DNA of 46,615 bases from Parabacteroides sp. ZJ-118 (GCF_011038785.1 NZ_JAAKDT010000023.1:1-46615), one strand, 5' to 3'. Positions 8,695 through 18,943 are shown, counted from the stretch's first letter. Program-made: numbers and translations. The notes: generated by a model not told the origin, from the letters alone.

Positions 8695-9255
8695 CTACTT
8701 AGTCTTTTTTCCGTTTTTAAAAGGCAATCCAAATTCTCTCAAAAGAGCATAACCTTCCTCATCTGTTTTCGCAGAAGTCACAAAGGTAATATTCATTCCC
8801 AATATTTTGGTAATATTATCGATATTTATTTCAGGGAAAATGATTTGTTCCTGGATACCGAGTGTATAATTGCCCCTTCCGTCTAACTTACTCTCAATTC
8901 CCTTGAAGTCACGAATACGAGGAAGGGCGACACGAACAAGTCTCTCTAAGAACTCGTACATCTGCTCACGACGCAATGTCACCATTACACCGATTGGCAT
9001 CTTCTTACGCAACTTGAAGTTTGAAATATCCTTTTTAGATACGGTAGCGACAGCTTTTTGACCCGTGATCGCAGACAACTCGCTGATAGCGACATCGATA
9101 ATCTTCTTATCAGCCGTAGCCATACCTAATCCTTGATTAATCACGATTTTCTTCAAAACAGGTACCTGCATCACGGATTTGTAACCAAACTCCTTCGTTA
9201 AGGCAGGAACAATTCTGTCTTGGTATTCTTTCTTAAGACTGGCAGTATTGCTCAT
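8695..9255 (-). CDS. rplE: 50S ribosomal protein L5
   Basis: L5 binds 5S rRNA and P-site tRNA. The ATG at 9255 overlaps the rplX stop by one base (TGATG) and gives 186 residues starting [11 protein letters not shown]. Family segments seen are the [14 protein letters not shown] strand, [32 protein letters not shown] and [14 protein letters not shown] near the C-terminus. A GTG three bases further upstream is less likely. Confidence 0.98.
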   Translation of the reverse strand: MSNTASLKKEYQDRIVPALTKEFGYKSVMQVPVLKKIVINQGLGMATADKKIIDVAISELSAITGQKAVATVSKKDISNFKLRKKMPIGVMVTLRREQMYEFLERLVRVALPRIRDFKGIESKLDGRGNYTLGIQEQIIFPEINIDNITKILGMNITFVTSAKTDEEGYALLREFGLPFKNGKKTK

Positions 9256-9575
9256 CACTTAATCTCCTCCCCTGATTTTTTAGAATAACGCACTAAAGCA
9301 CCCTTCTCATTCAACCTACGGCCGATACGTGTAGCTTTACCAGATTTCGGGTCCACCACGTTCAGGTTAGAAAGATGAATAGGAGCTTCCTTCTTTTCGA
9401 TTCCTCCTTGAGGATTCTTCGCATTAGGCTTGGTATGCTTGGATACCATATTAATGCCTTCGACAATGGCGCGGTTCTTCTTCACGAGAACTTCCAATAC
9501 ACGCCCTGTCTTACCTTTGTCTTCGCCGGCATTAACAAAAACTATATCGCCTTTTTTGATATGTAATTTACTCAT
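9255..9575 (-). CDS. rplX: 50S ribosomal protein L24
   Basis: L24 starts large-subunit assembly at the 5' end of 23S rRNA. The frame is open to 9623, inside rplN, but the ATG at 9575 gives the normal 106-residue protein [14 protein letters not shown], with a KOW motif ([14 protein letters not shown], about residues 18-31) and [12 protein letters not shown]. The ribosomal cluster context, 19 bases after rplN, supports it. Confidence 0.97.
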   Translation of the reverse strand: MSKLHIKKGDIVFVNAGEDKGKTGRVLEVLVKKNRAIVEGINMVSKHTKPNAKNPQGGIEKKEAPIHLSNLNVVDPKSGKATRIGRRLNEKGALVRYSKKSGEEIK

Positions 9576-9594
9576 TACTTTAAATATTACGAGA

Positions 9595-9960
9595 TTAAAG
9601 CACTTCAGGTGCAAGTGATACAATTTTCATGTTTGTTGCACGAAGCTCTCTGGCAACCGGACCGAAAATACGGCTACCACGGATATCGCCACCGGCATTT
9701 AATAACACGCAAGCGTTATCATCGAAACGGATATAAGAACCATCCGGACGGCGGATCTCCTTCTTAGTACGAACGATGATAGCCTTAGAAACAGCACCCT
9801 TCTTAACGTCGCTAGCCGGGATTACGCTCTTGATTGCTACCACGATCACATCACCTACAGTGGCATAACGCTTTCTCGTGCCGCCCAAAACACGGATACA
9901 CAAAGCTTCCTTAGCTCCACTGTTATCTGCTACTACTAGTCTTGATTCTTGTTGTATCAT
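9595..9960 (-). CDS. rplN: 50S ribosomal protein L14
   Basis: L14 lies at the subunit interface and forms an intersubunit bridge. The 121-residue protein starts [27 protein letters not shown] and has the family motif around residues 60-85, including [28 protein letters not shown] in pieces. It ends [10 protein letters not shown]. It starts 1 base after the rpsQ stop. Confidence 0.98.
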   Translation of the reverse strand: MIQQESRLVVADNSGAKEALCIRVLGGTRKRYATVGDVIVVAIKSVIPASDVKKGAVSKAIIVRTKKEIRRPDGSYIRFDDNACVLLNAGGDIRGSRIFGPVARELRATNMKIVSLAPEVL

Positions 9961-9961
9961 C

Positions 9962-10219
9962 TTACTTAGCCCTTTCGATTATTTGAACTAATCTCCATCT
10001 TTTAGTCTTGCTCAAAGGACGAGTCTCCATAATCTTTACGGTATCGCCAATGTTGCATTCGTTATTTTCGTCGTGAGCATGATATTTCTTCGTCTTGCTA
10101 ACGAACTTTCCATAAATGGGATGTTTTTCCTTCCATTTAATAGCAACCGTGATGCTCTTATCCATCTTGTTGCTCGTTACCACGCCCGTTCTTTCTTTTC
10201 TTAAATTTCTAGTTTCCAT
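9962..10219 (-). CDS. rpsQ: 30S ribosomal protein S17
   Basis: S17 is an OB-fold protein that binds 16S rRNA early in assembly. I take ATG 10219 ([20 protein letters not shown], 85 residues). The frame continues upstream to a TTG at 10228 but no better start exists. The signature [21 protein letters not shown] is at about residues 56-76. It lies between rpmC (9 bases) and rplN (1 base). Confidence 0.97.
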   Translation of the reverse strand: METRNLRKERTGVVTSNKMDKSITVAIKWKEKHPIYGKFVSKTKKYHAHDENNECNIGDTVKIMETRPLSKTKRWRLVQIIERAK

Positions 10220-10228
10220 CAGGCTCAA

Positions 10229-10426
10229 TTATTTGTTGTTAAGTTCTCTCTGGCGCAATTCTGTTTTCATGCGCGCGATCAATCTGCGTTGCTGTTTAAT
10301 CTGAGAAGGATTATCCATAGGCGAGATGCTATGGTTAATCTTCTTCTGATCATAGGCCGCAACCTCTGCATCTACTCTCTCTAGCAACTCTTTCGTGCTT
10401 AGCTCTCTAATTTCTGCAATCTTCAT
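10229..10426 (-). CDS. rpmC: 50S ribosomal protein L29
   Basis: L29 sits at the peptide exit tunnel rim and contributes to the docking site for trigger factor and SRP. The 65 residues form the expected two-helix hairpin, MKIAEIRELSTKELLERV then a basic second helix with RRLIARMKTELRQREL. It is 5 bases after rplP, the standard position. Confidence 0.96.
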   Translation of the reverse strand: MKIAEIRELSTKELLERVDAEVAAYDQKKINHSISPMDNPSQIKQQRRLIARMKTELRQRELNNK

Positions 10427-10431
10427 AACAA

Positions 10432-10866
10432 TTACGCATTTTGATTTTGCATGTCATAATCACGTCTCACAACAAACTTAGTTGTAACCGGAAGTTTTTG
10501 TGCGGCAAGGCGCAACGCTTCCTTAGCAATATCAAAGGGAACACCTTCGATCTCAAAAATCAGACGCCCCGGAGTAACAGGCGCAACAAACCCCTCGGGA
10601 TTACCTTTACCTTTACCCATACGAACCTCTGCGGGCTTCTTCGTGATTGGCTTATCCGGGAAGATACGAACCCAAACCTGACCCTGACGTTGCATATAAC
10701 GCGTAACGGCGATACGGGCTGCCTCGATCTGACGACCGGTAATCCATTTATTCTCTAATGACTTTATTCCAAAAGAGCCGAAGGCCAGCTGGTTGCCGCG
10801 CTGAGCTTCGCCCTTCATGCGACCTTTCTGCTGTCTTCTGAACTTGGTTTTCTTTGGCTGTAACAT
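10432..10866 (-). CDS. rplP: 50S ribosomal protein L16
   Basis: L16 helps position A-site tRNA at the peptidyl-transferase centre. The 144 residues start [19 protein letters not shown] and include [17 protein letters not shown] (about residues 44-60) and [11 protein letters not shown]. It follows rpsC by 20 bases and precedes rpmC by 5. Confidence 0.98.
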   Translation of the reverse strand: MLQPKKTKFRRQQKGRMKGEAQRGNQLAFGSFGIKSLENKWITGRQIEAARIAVTRYMQRQGQVWVRIFPDKPITKKPAEVRMGKGKGNPEGFVAPVTPGRLIFEIEGVPFDIAKEALRLAAQKLPVTTKFVVRRDYDMQNQNA

Positions 10867-10886
10867 CTCTACTTAAATTCTAATGT

Positions 10887-11621
10887 TTAACGATTAGCTC
10901 TTTTTCTCTTGAAGTTCTTGTCTCTGTTGCCACCGGCATTGTCGTTTCTACGGCCTGTCTCCTTGGTAGCAGTGAAAGAAGGAGCAAGATCGCGCTTGCC
11001 ATAAACCTCACCACGGCAGATCCAAACTTTAACACCCAGCAAACCAACTTTTGTCAAGGCCTCGGCCAAGGCATAGTCAATATCTGCTCTAAGAGTGTGC
11101 AACGGAGTTCTTCCTTCCTTATACATTTCCGAACGAGCCATTTCAGCACCATTCAAACGGCCAGAGATTTGAATCTTTATACCCTCGGCGCCCATTCTCA
11201 TGGTAGAAGCAATAGCCATCTTCACCGCACGACGATACGCGATTTTACCTTCAAGCTGACGTGCGATGTTGTTTGCTACGATAACAGCGTCCAATTCAGG
11301 TTTCTTCACCTCGAAGATATTGATCTGCACCTCTTTGTCTGTGATCTTCTTCAACTCTTCCTTCAACTTATCAACTTCCTGACCACCTTTGCCGATGATG
11401 ATACCCGGACGTGACGTACAAACAGTAATCGTGATCAACTTAAGCGTACGTTCAATAACGATACGAGATACACTAGCTTTTGCAAGACGGGCATTCAAAT
11501 ATTTACGAATTTTGCTATCTTCCAGCAAAGTATCCCCGTAATTCTTACCGCCATACCAATTGGAATCCCAACCACGGATAATTCCTAAACGATTACTAAT
11601 CGGATTAACCTTTTGTCCCAT
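10887..11621 (-). CDS. rpsC: 30S ribosomal protein S3
   Basis: S3 lines the mRNA entry tunnel. The 244-residue protein has the N-terminal [14 protein letters not shown], a type-2 KH domain with [17 protein letters not shown] (about residues 72-88), and the C-terminal S3 domain (about 110-210) with [14 protein letters not shown] basic Asn/Lys/Arg-rich tail follows. It starts 7 bases after rplV. Confidence 0.98.
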   Translation of the reverse strand: MGQKVNPISNRLGIIRGWDSNWYGGKNYGDTLLEDSKIRKYLNARLAKASVSRIVIERTLKLITITVCTSRPGIIIGKGGQEVDKLKEELKKITDKEVQINIFEVKKPELDAVIVANNIARQLEGKIAYRRAVKMAIASTMRMGAEGIKIQISGRLNGAEMARSEMYKEGRTPLHTLRADIDYALAEALTKVGLLGVKVWICRGEVYGKRDLAPSFTATKETGRRNDNAGGNRDKNFKRKRANR

Positions 11622-11628
11622 CTACAAA

Positions 11629-12039
11629 TTAATTTTGACTATCGTTTTTACTAAGTGTATCTACAAACAGAGTTACGTGGTTCGAGCGTTTACGAATTCT
11701 GTAACCTCTTCCTTGAGGAGCCGGACGCATTCTCTTCAACGTAGTAGCGCAATCAACGCTAATTGAAGACACGCACAACTCTCCTGTTTCTGCTTTACGT
11801 TCATTTTTCTGTTCCCAGTTTGCGATTGCTGAACGAAGCAACTTTTCTACTCTTGCTGCAGCTTCCTTATTAGAAAACTTCAAAACACCAAGCGCACGGA
11901 ATACTTCCATACCGCGAATCATGTCCGCTACCAAACGCATCTTACGAGGAGAGGTAGGCACATTGTTCAACTTCGCGAAATACATGGTCTTTTTGGCTTC
12001 TTTTCTTGCTTCAGCTGATATTCTTTTTCTAGCACCCAT
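11629..12039 (-). CDS. rplV: 50S ribosomal protein L22
   Basis: L22 lines the narrow part of the peptide exit tunnel. The 136 residues have a short basic leader ([17 protein letters not shown]) before the core; the tunnel hairpin region with [21 protein letters not shown] is near residues 100-122. The 52-base gap to rpsS is longer than most in the cluster and shows no strong structure. Confidence 0.97.
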   Translation of the reverse strand: MGARKRISAEARKEAKKTMYFAKLNNVPTSPRKMRLVADMIRGMEVFRALGVLKFSNKEAAARVEKLLRSAIANWEQKNERKAETGELCVSSISVDCATTLKRMRPAPQGRGYRIRKRSNHVTLFVDTLSKNDSQN

Positions 12040-12091
12040 TTTATTCGATTCTTTTTATTTTCAGATTCCTGAATTCCTGTTACTACCGACA

Positions 12092-12361
12092 TTATTTCTT
12101 CTTGTTACCGGCGTGACCGCGGAAAGTACGTGTCGGAGAGAACTCTCCCAACTTGTGACCCACCATATTCTCGGTCACGAAAACAGGAATGAATTTATTT
12201 CCATTATGAACTGCAATAGTATGGCCTACGAAATCAGGCGAAATCATTGAAGCTCTTGCCCATGTCTTAACTACGGCTTTTTTTCCTGACTCATTCATAG
12301 CCAGAACCTTCTTCTCAAGCTTCACATTAATATACGGGCCTTTTTTTAGCGAACGACTCAT
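12092..12361 (-). CDS. rpsS: 30S ribosomal protein S19
   Basis: S19 is in the 30S head near the A site and forms a complex with S13. At 89 residues it begins [11 protein letters not shown] and has the conserved [20 protein letters not shown] and [15 protein letters not shown] segments. It is 20 bases after rplB. Confidence 0.98.
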   Translation of the reverse strand: MSRSLKKGPYINVKLEKKVLAMNESGKKAVVKTWARASMISPDFVGHTIAVHNGNKFIPVFVTENMVGHKLGEFSPTRTFRGHAGNKKK

Positions 12362-12381
12362 AGTTTACTTTATTAATCAGA

Positions 12382-13206
12382 TTATTTCTTTCTTCTTTCA
12401 ATAATATACTTTGAAGAATGCTTCTTAGGAGCTCTAGTCTTCAAGCCCTTAGCATATAAGCCATTACGGGATCTAGGATGACCTCCGGAAGAACGACCTT
12501 CACCACCACCCATCGGGTGATCAACCGGGTTCATAACAACACCACGGTTGTGAGGACGACGGCCTAACCATCTAGAGCGACCGGCCTTACCTGATTTTTC
12601 GAGAGCATGGTCTGAGTTTCCAACTGCACCAATTGTAGCCTTACAAGCCGCAAGAATCTTTCTAGTTTCACCAGAAGGCATCTTAATAATCGCATAAGCG
12701 CCCTCCTTTGAAGTCAGCTGAGCGAATGCACCCGCAGAACGTACCATTTTGGCACCCTGTCCGGGACGAAGCTCAATGTTGTGAATAATAGTACCAACGG
12801 GAATATTTGCCATAGGCAAAGTATTACCTACCTCAGGAGCGACATCGCTACCTGAAACCACTGTCTGGCCGACTTCCAATCCGTTCGGAGCGATGATATA
12901 ACTCTTTGCTCCGTCCGCATAATACAACAAAGCGATACGAGATGAACGGTTAGGATCATACTCGATAGACTTTACTGTCGCAGGAACGCCATCTTTGTTT
13001 CTCTTGAAATCGATAATTCTGTACCTCCGTTTGTGACCGCCACCGATATAACGCATCGTCATCTTTCCAGTGTTGTTACGACCACCTGTTCTCTTCTTAC
13101 CTACTACAAGAGACTTCTCTGGTGTACTTGCAGTGATTTTATCAAATGCACCAATAACTTTGTGTCTCTGCCCCGGTGTCGTGGGCTTTAATTTACGTAT
13201 TCCCAT
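12382..13206 (-). CDS. rplB: 50S ribosomal protein L2
   Basis: L2 is essential for subunit association and peptidyl transfer. The 274 residues include the RNA-binding core with [19 protein letters not shown] (about residues 52-70) and the C-terminal [17 protein letters not shown], where the functionally critical His is in DHPMGGGEG. It starts 8 bases after rplW. Confidence 0.99.
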   Translation of the reverse strand: MGIRKLKPTTPGQRHKVIGAFDKITASTPEKSLVVGKKRTGGRNNTGKMTMRYIGGGHKRRYRIIDFKRNKDGVPATVKSIEYDPNRSSRIALLYYADGAKSYIIAPNGLEVGQTVVSGSDVAPEVGNTLPMANIPVGTIIHNIELRPGQGAKMVRSAGAFAQLTSKEGAYAIIKMPSGETRKILAACKATIGAVGNSDHALEKSGKAGRSRWLGRRPHNRGVVMNPVDHPMGGGEGRSSGGHPRSRNGLYAKGLKTRAPKKHSSKYIIERRKK

Positions 13207-13214
13207 TTCTCTTT

Positions 13215-13508
13215 TTAGATATTACTAAAGAAATCAATTGTTTCCCCTTCTTTCAACGTTACGATCGCTTTCTTGAAAGCCGCCTGCTTGCCGTTGATGA
13301 TACCAGATTTAGTATAACGGCTTTTGCGTTTTCCGGAGTAGTTGATGGTGTTAACATCAACTACTGTAACACTGTACATATCCTCCACAGCTTTCTTAAT
13401 CTCCAATTTGTTGGCACCAGGAGAAACGCGAAAACCATAGCGATTCGGAAATTTCTCTGTGATCGCTGTTTGTTTCTCAGTTACTATAGGCTTAATAATA
13501 ATTCCCAT
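13215..13508 (-). CDS. rplW: 50S ribosomal protein L23
   Basis: L23 forms the main chaperone-docking site at the tunnel exit; trigger factor, encoded at 31664 in this window, binds there. The 97 residues carry [11 protein letters not shown] at the start, then [24 protein letters not shown]. It is 11 bases after rplD and 8 before rplB. Confidence 0.97.
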   Translation of the reverse strand: MGIIIKPIVTEKQTAITEKFPNRYGFRVSPGANKLEIKKAVEDMYSVTVVDVNTINYSGKRKSRYTKSGIINGKQAAFKKAIVTLKEGETIDFFSNI

Positions 13509-13519
13509 TATTCTACTCC

Positions 13520-14149
13520 TTATGCTTTAAAATTTTGTTCAACAACAGCGACTGAACGTTCCGTCAGAACCAAATTAACAGCGTTTAACACAACGTATGT
13601 ATTTAGTTCAGAAGCTGTTATTACACTTGTCTTCTCTAAATTTCGAGCGGACAAATATACTAAATTATCCTTCTCCGGTAAAACCATAAGTAACTTTTTG
13701 TCAGCCACTTTCAGGTTTTTAGCAATTGTTATAAATTCTTTAGTCTTAGGAACTTCCATCGTGAAATCCTCTACGACAACAATCGCATTGTTCTTTGCCT
13801 TGTAGCTCAATGCTGACTTACGAGCCAAAGATTTTACTTTCTTGTTCAGCTTAAATCCATAATCACGAGGCTTCGGACCGAATACACGGCCACCACCCAC
13901 CAAAACCGGAGAGTTGATATCACCGCGACGTGCGCCACCTCCACCTTTCTGACGGATCAACTTACGTGTACTGCCAGATACTTCGCTTCTCTCTTTCGAC
14001 TTATGTGTTCCCTGACGTTGATTTGCCAAATACTGCTTTACGTCCAAGTAAATAGCATGATCATTGGGTTCAATGCCGAAGATCGCATCGTCCAAAGTTA
14101 CCTTTCTTCCGGTATCTTCACCTTTAATATTAAATACGCTCAGTTCCAT
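13520..14149 (-). CDS. rplD: 50S ribosomal protein L4
   Basis: L4 contributes to the exit tunnel constriction; in E. coli it also represses the S10 operon. At 209 residues it has the tunnel-loop region with [19 protein letters not shown] and [18 protein letters not shown] around residues 58-100. Its ATG overlaps the rplC stop by one base (TAATG), which suggests coupled translation. Confidence 0.98.
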   Translation of the reverse strand: MELSVFNIKGEDTGRKVTLDDAIFGIEPNDHAIYLDVKQYLANQRQGTHKSKERSEVSGSTRKLIRQKGGGGARRGDINSPVLVGGGRVFGPKPRDYGFKLNKKVKSLARKSALSYKAKNNAIVVVEDFTMEVPKTKEFITIAKNLKVADKKLLMVLPEKDNLVYLSARNLEKTSVITASELNTYVVLNAVNLVLTERSVAVVEQNFKA

Positions 14150-14766
14150 TACTTTTCAATTAATAAGATTGAACCTTTTGCTCCTGGAACAGATCCCTTT
14201 ACCAATAAGAGGTTGTGTTCCGGCATTACCTTGATCACTTGAAGGTTCTGAACGGTTACGCGTTCGTTACCCATCTGGCCACCCATCCGCATACCCTTGA
14301 ATACTTTCGCAGGGTAAGAACAAGCACCGATAGAACCCGGCTTACGAGCACGGTTATGCTGACCGTGAGTAGTTTGACCCACACCACCAAAACCATGACG
14401 TTTTACTACACCTTGAAAACCTTTACCCTTTGAGGTACCAACCACATCGACGAAACCTGCGCCTTCCAAGAAGTCTACAGTGATCACGTCACCCATCTTG
14501 TACTCAGTTTCGAAATTCTTGAACTCGGCCAAGTATCTCTTGGGAGTTACACCGGCTTTCTTGAAGTGACCCAACTCAGGCTGTGTGGTGTGTTTCTCTT
14601 TCTTGTCCTCGAAACCCAACTGTACAGCTTCATAGCCATCTTTCTCCAAAGTCTTGATCTGCGTAACTACACAAGGACCCACTTCGATAACAGTGCATGG
14701 AAGATTTTTTCCCTCGGCACTGAAAACGGATGTCATTCCGATTTTTTTTCCTAATAATCCTGGCAT
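14149..14766 (-). CDS. rplC: 50S ribosomal protein L3
   Basis: L3 reaches into the peptidyl-transferase centre. The 205 residues start [15 protein letters not shown] and contain [19 protein letters not shown] (about residues 109-127) and the [23 protein letters not shown] stretch, seen in parts. It follows rpsJ by 19 bases and overlaps rplD by one base. Confidence 0.98.
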   Translation of the reverse strand: MPGLLGKKIGMTSVFSAEGKNLPCTVIEVGPCVVTQIKTLEKDGYEAVQLGFEDKKEKHTTQPELGHFKKAGVTPKRYLAEFKNFETEYKMGDVITVDFLEGAGFVDVVGTSKGKGFQGVVKRHGFGGVGQTTHGQHNRARKPGSIGACSYPAKVFKGMRMGGQMGNERVTVQNLQVIKVMPEHNLLLVKGSVPGAKGSILLIEK

Positions 14767-14785
14767 TTCACTAATTGTTAAAAAC

Positions 14786-15091
14786 TTACACCTTAATTTC
14801 CACTTCTACACCGCTAGGTAACTCTAGCTTCATCAAAGCGTCAACCGTCTTAGCGGTCGAGCTATAGATATCGATTAATCTCTTGTAAGAAGAGAGTTCG
14901 AACTGCTCACGAGACTTCTTATTAACGAAAGTAGAGCGGTTCACTGTAAAGATACGTTTGTGCGTAGGAAGAGGTATAGGACCGCTAACGATAGCACCTG
15001 TAGCCTTTACCGTCTTTACGATCTTCTCGGCAGACTTGTCTACCAGAGAATAATCGTAGGACTTCAATTTAATTCTGATCTTTTGGCTCAT
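14786..15091 (-). CDS. rpsJ: 30S ribosomal protein S10
   Basis: S10 (NusE) works in the 30S head and also in NusB-dependent antitermination. The 101 residues start [14 protein letters not shown] and have the S10 signature [23 protein letters not shown]. It begins 22 bases after fusA, so the S10 operon is fused to the str operon with no sign of a separate promoter or tuf between them. Confidence 0.98.
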   Translation of the reverse strand: MSQKIRIKLKSYDYSLVDKSAEKIVKTVKATGAIVSGPIPLPTHKRIFTVNRSTFVNKKSREQFELSSYKRLIDIYSSTAKTVDALMKLELPSGVEVEIKV

Positions 15092-15113
15092 ATTTATTAT
15101 ATGTTTCTAAATA

Positions 15114-17240
15114 TTATTTGATCAAATCAACGCGACCTTGAACCTCTGTCAATACTTGCTTAGCGATAGAAGAGGATACCTGGGCGTAGTGTGAGAACTG
15201 CATTGAAGAGGTAGCGCGGCCTGAAGTGATCGTACGCAAAGCGGTCACATAACCGAATGTCTCAGCCAATGGAACCTTAGCCTTCACGATACGAGCTCCC
15301 GTACGGCTAGTCTCCATACCCTCAACCTGTCCACGACGCTTGTTCAAGTCACCGATAACATCACCCATGCTCTCTTCCGGAGTAACGACCTCCATCTGCA
15401 TGATCGGCTCCATCAATACAGGACCTGCCTTAGCGGAAGCGTTCTTGAACGCTTGGATAGCGGCGATCTCGAAAGACAACTGATCGGAATCTACCGGGTG
15501 GAAAGAACCATCGATCAAAGTCACTTTCAACTTATCAAGAGGATAACCTGCCAACACACCGTTCTTCATAGCCTTCTCGAAACCTTTCTGCACAGACGGG
15601 ATGAATTCCTTCGGAACGTTACCACCCTTAACCTCGTCGAAGAATTGCAAAGTACCCTCGAAGCTCTCGTCAGCCGGTTCCATACGAACGATGATATCAG
15701 CAAACTTACCACGACCACCCGATTGCTTCTTATAAACCTCACGAAGCTCAACCGGCTGCGTGATAGCCTCCTTGTAAGTAACCTGTGGACGGCCTTGGTT
15801 ACATTCAACCTTGAACTCACGGCGCAAACGGTCGATGATGATATCCAAGTGAAGCTCACCCATACCGCTAATAACGGTCTGGCCTGTCTCCTCATTTGTC
15901 TGTACGCGGAAAGTAGGATCCTCCTCGGCCAACTTAGCCAAGCCCATACCTAGCTTATCCATGTCTTTCTGGGTCTTAGGCTCTACAGCGATACCGATAA
16001 CCGGTTCCGGGAATTCCATAGACTCCAATGTGATCGGATGATTTTCATCACAAAGCGTATCACCTGTACGGATATCCTTGAAACCGACACCTGCTCCGAT
16101 ATCACCACAACCAATCACCTCCATCGGGTTCTGCTTGTTAGAGTGCATCTGGAACAAACGCGAGATACGCTCCTTCTTCCCGGAACGAGTATTCAATACA
16201 TAAGAACCGGCGTTGACAGAACCGGCGTATACGCGGAAAAAGCACAAACGGCCTACATACGGGTCGGTAGCGATCTTAAATGCCAACGCAGTCAACGGCT
16301 CCTCGAACAGAGGTTTACGAACAACTACTTTATCAGGATCTGAAGGATCCGTACCCTCGATAGCCGGAGTATCTTCAGGAGAAGGCAAAAACGCACAAAC
16401 CGCATCCAATAGAGTCTGTACACCTTTGTTCTTGAAAGAAGAACCACAAGTCATCGGATTGATCTGCATAGCCAATGTACCCTTGCGGATAGCCGCCATA
16501 ATCTCCTCTTCTGTGATCGTAGAAGGATCATCGAAGTATTTTTCCATGATAGCGTCATCGCACTCAGCCAAAGCCTCAAGCATCTTGTCGCGCCATTCCT
16601 CAGCTTCAGCTTGCAAATCTGCTGGGATCTCCTCAACGCTATACTCGGCACCCATCGTCTCGTCGTGCCAGAAGATAGCCTTCATCTTGATCAAGTCCAC
16701 AACACCCTTGAAAGTCTCCTCTGCTCCGATAGGGATCTGGATCGGACAGGGATTTGCTCCCAAAACTTCTTTTACCTGACGAATGACCTCATAGTAATTA
16801 GCCCCCGAACGATCCATCTTGTTAACATAGCCGATACGAGGTACATTATATTTGTCAGCCTGACGCCATACGGTCTCAGACTGGGGTTCTACACCACCCA
16901 CAGCACAGAATGTAGCAACAGCACCATCCAATACACGAAGAGAACGCTCAACCTCAACCGTGAAGTCTACGTGTCCCGGAGTATCAATCAAATTGATCTT
17001 GTAGCGATTGCCTAAATAGTTCCAGAATGTAGTCGTAGCAGCGGAAGTAATCGTGATACCGCGCTCCTGTTCCTGCTCCATCCAGTCCATTGTGGCAGTA
17101 CCATCATGAGTCTCACCGATCTTGTGCGTCAAACCTGTATAAAACAAGATGCGTTCAGAAGTTGTTGTCTTACCAGCGTCAATGTGAGCCATGATACCGA
17201 TGTTCCTCGTGAACATCAATTGCTTGTCGTTGTTTGCCAT
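15114..17240 (-). CDS. fusA: Elongation factor G
   Basis: EF-G is the GTPase that drives translocation and, with RRF, ribosome recycling. The 708-residue protein has the G1 motif AHIDAGKTT (residues 18-26), G3 DTPGHVDF (86-93) and G4 NKMD (140-143), then domains II to V with the family's [20 protein letters not shown] near residue 470 and the C-terminal DV(I)[13 protein letters not shown]. It follows rpsG by 23 bases. In many bacteria tuf comes next; here rpsJ follows directly. Confidence 0.98.
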   Translation of the reverse strand: MANNDKQLMFTRNIGIMAHIDAGKTTTSERILFYTGLTHKIGETHDGTATMDWMEQEQERGITITSAATTTFWNYLGNRYKINLIDTPGHVDFTVEVERSLRVLDGAVATFCAVGGVEPQSETVWRQADKYNVPRIGYVNKMDRSGANYYEVIRQVKEVLGANPCPIQIPIGAEETFKGVVDLIKMKAIFWHDETMGAEYSVEEIPADLQAEAEEWRDKMLEALAECDDAIMEKYFDDPSTITEEEIMAAIRKGTLAMQINPMTCGSSFKNKGVQTLLDAVCAFLPSPEDTPAIEGTDPSDPDKVVVRKPLFEEPLTALAFKIATDPYVGRLCFFRVYAGSVNAGSYVLNTRSGKKERISRLFQMHSNKQNPMEVIGCGDIGAGVGFKDIRTGDTLCDENHPITLESMEFPEPVIGIAVEPKTQKDMDKLGMGLAKLAEEDPTFRVQTNEETGQTVISGMGELHLDIIIDRLRREFKVECNQGRPQVTYKEAITQPVELREVYKKQSGGRGKFADIIVRMEPADESFEGTLQFFDEVKGGNVPKEFIPSVQKGFEKAMKNGVLAGYPLDKLKVTLIDGSFHPVDSDQLSFEIAAIQAFKNASAKAGPVLMEPIMQMEVVTPEESMGDVIGDLNKRRGQVEGMETSRTGARIVKAKVPLAETFGYVTALRTITSGRATSSMQFSHYAQVSSSIAKQVLTEVQGRVDLIK

Positions 17241-17263
17241 ATTCTTTTTTATTGCCTTAAAAA

Positions 17264-17740
17264 TTAAAATCTGAAGTGAGCGAACGCACGGTTAGCCTCA
17301 GCCATACGGTGCATATCCTCTTTTCTTTTGAATGCGCCACCTTGGCTATTGAAAGCATCCACAATCTCTGCGGACAACTTGTCAGCCATAGTCTTACCTC
17401 CGCGTTTACGTGCGAAGATAATAAGGTTCTTCATAGAAATTGACTCTTTACGATCCGGGCGGATTTCAGTAGGGACTTGGAAGGTGGCACCACCTACACG
17501 GCGCGACTTAACTTCGACTTGAGGAGTAATGTTATCAAGCGCAGCTTTCCAAATTTCGAGAGCGGACTTTTCCTCGTTAGGCAATTTGCCCTTAACGGTT
17601 TCCAAAGCGGAATAGAAAATCTCGAAGGCAGTATTTTTCTTGCCATCATACATCAAATGGTTAACGAATCTCGTAACCTTTACATCACCGAAAACAGGAT
17701 CCGGAAGGATCTGTCTCTTCTTTGGTTTTGCTTTTCTCAT
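17264..17740 (-). CDS. rpsG: 30S ribosomal protein S7
   Basis: S7 nucleates assembly of the 30S head and contacts E-site tRNA. The frame is open to 17782, but ATG 17740 gives the normal 158 residues, [19 protein letters not shown]. Other family segments are [20 protein letters not shown] (about residues 79-98) and the C-terminal [20 protein letters not shown]. The 154-base gap before it includes a strong hairpin (17791-17810), where E. coli places its S7 control site. Confidence 0.98.
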   Translation of the reverse strand: MRKAKPKKRQILPDPVFGDVKVTRFVNHLMYDGKKNTAFEIFYSALETVKGKLPNEEKSALEIWKAALDNITPQVEVKSRRVGGATFQVPTEIRPDRKESISMKNLIIFARKRGGKTMADKLSAEIVDAFNSQGGAFKRKEDMHRMAEANRAFAHFRF

Positions 17741-17790
17741 TTTGTTTTCAAAAATTTGTTCTTGTCGTTGGTTGCCTTTCATTCGTCTTC

Positions 17791-17810
17791 AACGGTTCCG
17801 CTGAACCATT
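17791..17810 (-). promoter_or_regulatory. Hairpin in the rpsL-rpsG gap, candidate S7 control site
   Basis: On the transcript 17810-17803 (AAUGGUUC) pairs with 17798-17791 (GAACCGUU) around the loop AGCG. That makes 8 base pairs, one of them U-G. It lies 50 bases upstream of the rpsG start, in a 154-base gap that is long for this cluster. The hairpin is seen; regulation by S7 is inferred by analogy with the E. coli str operon. Confidence 0.4.
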
Positions 17811-17894
17811 TACTCAACCTTATAGCCTATCCAAATAACTCAAACCTGTTTTTAATACTTAAATTTAAATCTCAGTTTGAAGGCATGTAATTAA

Positions 17895-18305
17895 TTACTT
17901 CTTCTTACCTTTTGCGGCAGCTGCTGCTTGACCCGGTTTCGGACGCTTAGCTCCATACTTGGAACGTCTTTGCGTACGGCCGTTAACACCCGCTGTATCC
18001 AACGTACCACGTACGATGTGATAACGCACACCCGGAAGGTCTTTTACACGACCACCACGTACCAATACGATAGAGTGCTCTTGTAAGTTGTGCCCTTCTC
18101 CCGGGATGTAGGAGTTAACTTCCTTACCATTTGTCAAACGTACTCTCGCTACTTTACGCATTGCAGAGTTAGGTTTCTTCGGAGTCGTAGTGTAAACACG
18201 TACGCAAACGCCACGTCTTTGAGGACAAGCGTCCAACGCAGGTGATTTACCCTTCTCCACCAAAGTTTCCCTTCCTTTTCTAACTAATTGCTGAATTGTA
18301 GGCAT
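17895..18305 (-). CDS. rpsL: 30S ribosomal protein S12
   Basis: S12 monitors codon-anticodon pairing in the A site. The 136-residue protein has [19 protein letters not shown] near residues 39-57 and [15 protein letters not shown] near 82-96. Lys43, Lys44 and Lys88 are wild type, so no classical streptomycin-resistance change is seen. A short Ala/Lys tail ends the protein. It is the first gene of the cluster and has two promoters upstream. Confidence 0.98.
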   Translation of the reverse strand: MPTIQQLVRKGRETLVEKGKSPALDACPQRRGVCVRVYTTTPKKPNSAMRKVARVRLTNGKEVNSYIPGEGHNLQEHSIVLVRGGRVKDLPGVRYHIVRGTLDTAGVNGRTQRRSKYGAKRPKPGQAAAAAKGKKK

Positions 18306-18369
18306 TTCTTTTTTTTTTAAAACTTTGAATGTTATTATTATTTATCTAATCTTTTTCTATTTTGAGCCG

Positions 18370-18400
18370 CAAAGCTACACATCATTTTTGGCAATCCAAA
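18370..18400 (-). promoter_or_regulatory. Promoter P2 of the str/S10 cluster (Bacteroidetes type)
   Basis: On the minus strand the -33 box TTTG (18400-18397) is followed by 19 bases and then the -7 box TAGCTTTG (18377-18370). Both match the Bacteroidetes sigma-ABfr consensus (TTTG and TAnnTTTG) exactly. Transcription would start near 18363, leaving a leader of roughly 60 bases before rpsL. Confidence 0.8.
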
Positions 18401-18443
18401 AGTTGTGCCTATTTTTTTCGTATACTTCGCACTAAAAACGGTG

Positions 18444-18474
18444 CAAAGGTACATATTTGTTCTCGGTCGGCAAG
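18444..18474 (-). promoter_or_regulatory. Promoter P1 of the str/S10 cluster (Bacteroidetes type)
   Basis: The -7 box TACCTTTG (18451-18444) is a perfect TAnnTTTG. A CTTG at 18474-18471 stands 19 bases upstream as a one-mismatch -33 box. It lies 74 bases upstream of P2, so the cluster appears to have tandem promoters, as is common for ribosomal operons. Confidence 0.7.
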
Positions 18475-18541
18475 GCAGACCCTAGCCGTATTTATTAATA
18501 TTTAACATTTACTTTAGATGGTGAGTCTGCGACAAAAAAAA

Positions 18542-18877
18542 TTATTGCTTCAACGCTTCAATCAAATCGGTAAAGTCTGTGAAGGTAGAAGTCAATTTAC
18601 CTGCATCAAGTGGTGGGAATAAACGGATGAAATCACGCACTTTATGATAATTGCGTCCATTATCCTTATAAATTCTCCCCACAAGGTCGCTGGGATTGGA
18701 AATGCGGGTCAAATCAGTCCGATTATACGACAGGTTCTTCAAGCCCTCTTTCTTCAAGACATCAGGCTGAGACAAAATCCAAGTTTCTGCTTCTTGAATC
18801 ATAAAAAATGTATTGGAGGAAACGATATCCGTCACGCGGTTAGGCTTTGTTTCGTATAAAAAGCATCTTAGGTCCAT
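18542..18877 (-). pseudogene. C-terminal fragment of a DUF4276-like protein
   Basis: The 111-residue open frame resembles the C-terminal half of DUF4276-type proteins: F-F-M-I-Q-E-A-E-T-W-I-L (residues 24-35, like the family's FMVQ.MEAWFL), a mid segment ISNPSDL, NYHKVRDFIRLF, and an ending FTDLIEALK. Full-length members have about 200 or more residues with an N-terminal Rossmann or TOPRIM-like part, which is missing. The first codons, including the ATG at 18877, lie in the first unit of the 22-bp repeat array, so the frame seems to have been fused to that array. The family match is by eye. It is probably not functional. Confidence 0.5.
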
Positions 18878-18943
18878 CCCCCAAGTATCTTAGGTGCGTT
18901 GGCAAAGTATCTTAGGTGAGTGGCGCAAGTCTCCTAAGATACT
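18860..18943. repeat. 22-bp tandem repeat array ending in an inverted half-unit
   Basis: The core (C/T)ATCTTAGGT recurs at 18864, 18886 and 18908, exactly 22 bases apart; full units are about AAGTATCTTAGGTGNGTGGC. A fourth unit starts the same way at 18926 (CAAGT) but continues as the reverse complement, CCTAAGATACTTT. As a result 18905-18917 pairs perfectly with the stretch ending at 18945, followed by T residues, like a plus-strand terminator. The array lies between the DUF4276-like fragment and the IS66 fragment. Confidence 0.75.

Noticed and set aside
13176-13805. A 209-codon plus-strand frame opposite rplW and rplD
   Set aside because: Antisense to two certain ribosomal genes; no promoter or domain.
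18860-18943. CRISPR array
   Set aside because: The repeats are contiguous 22-bp units without unique spacers.
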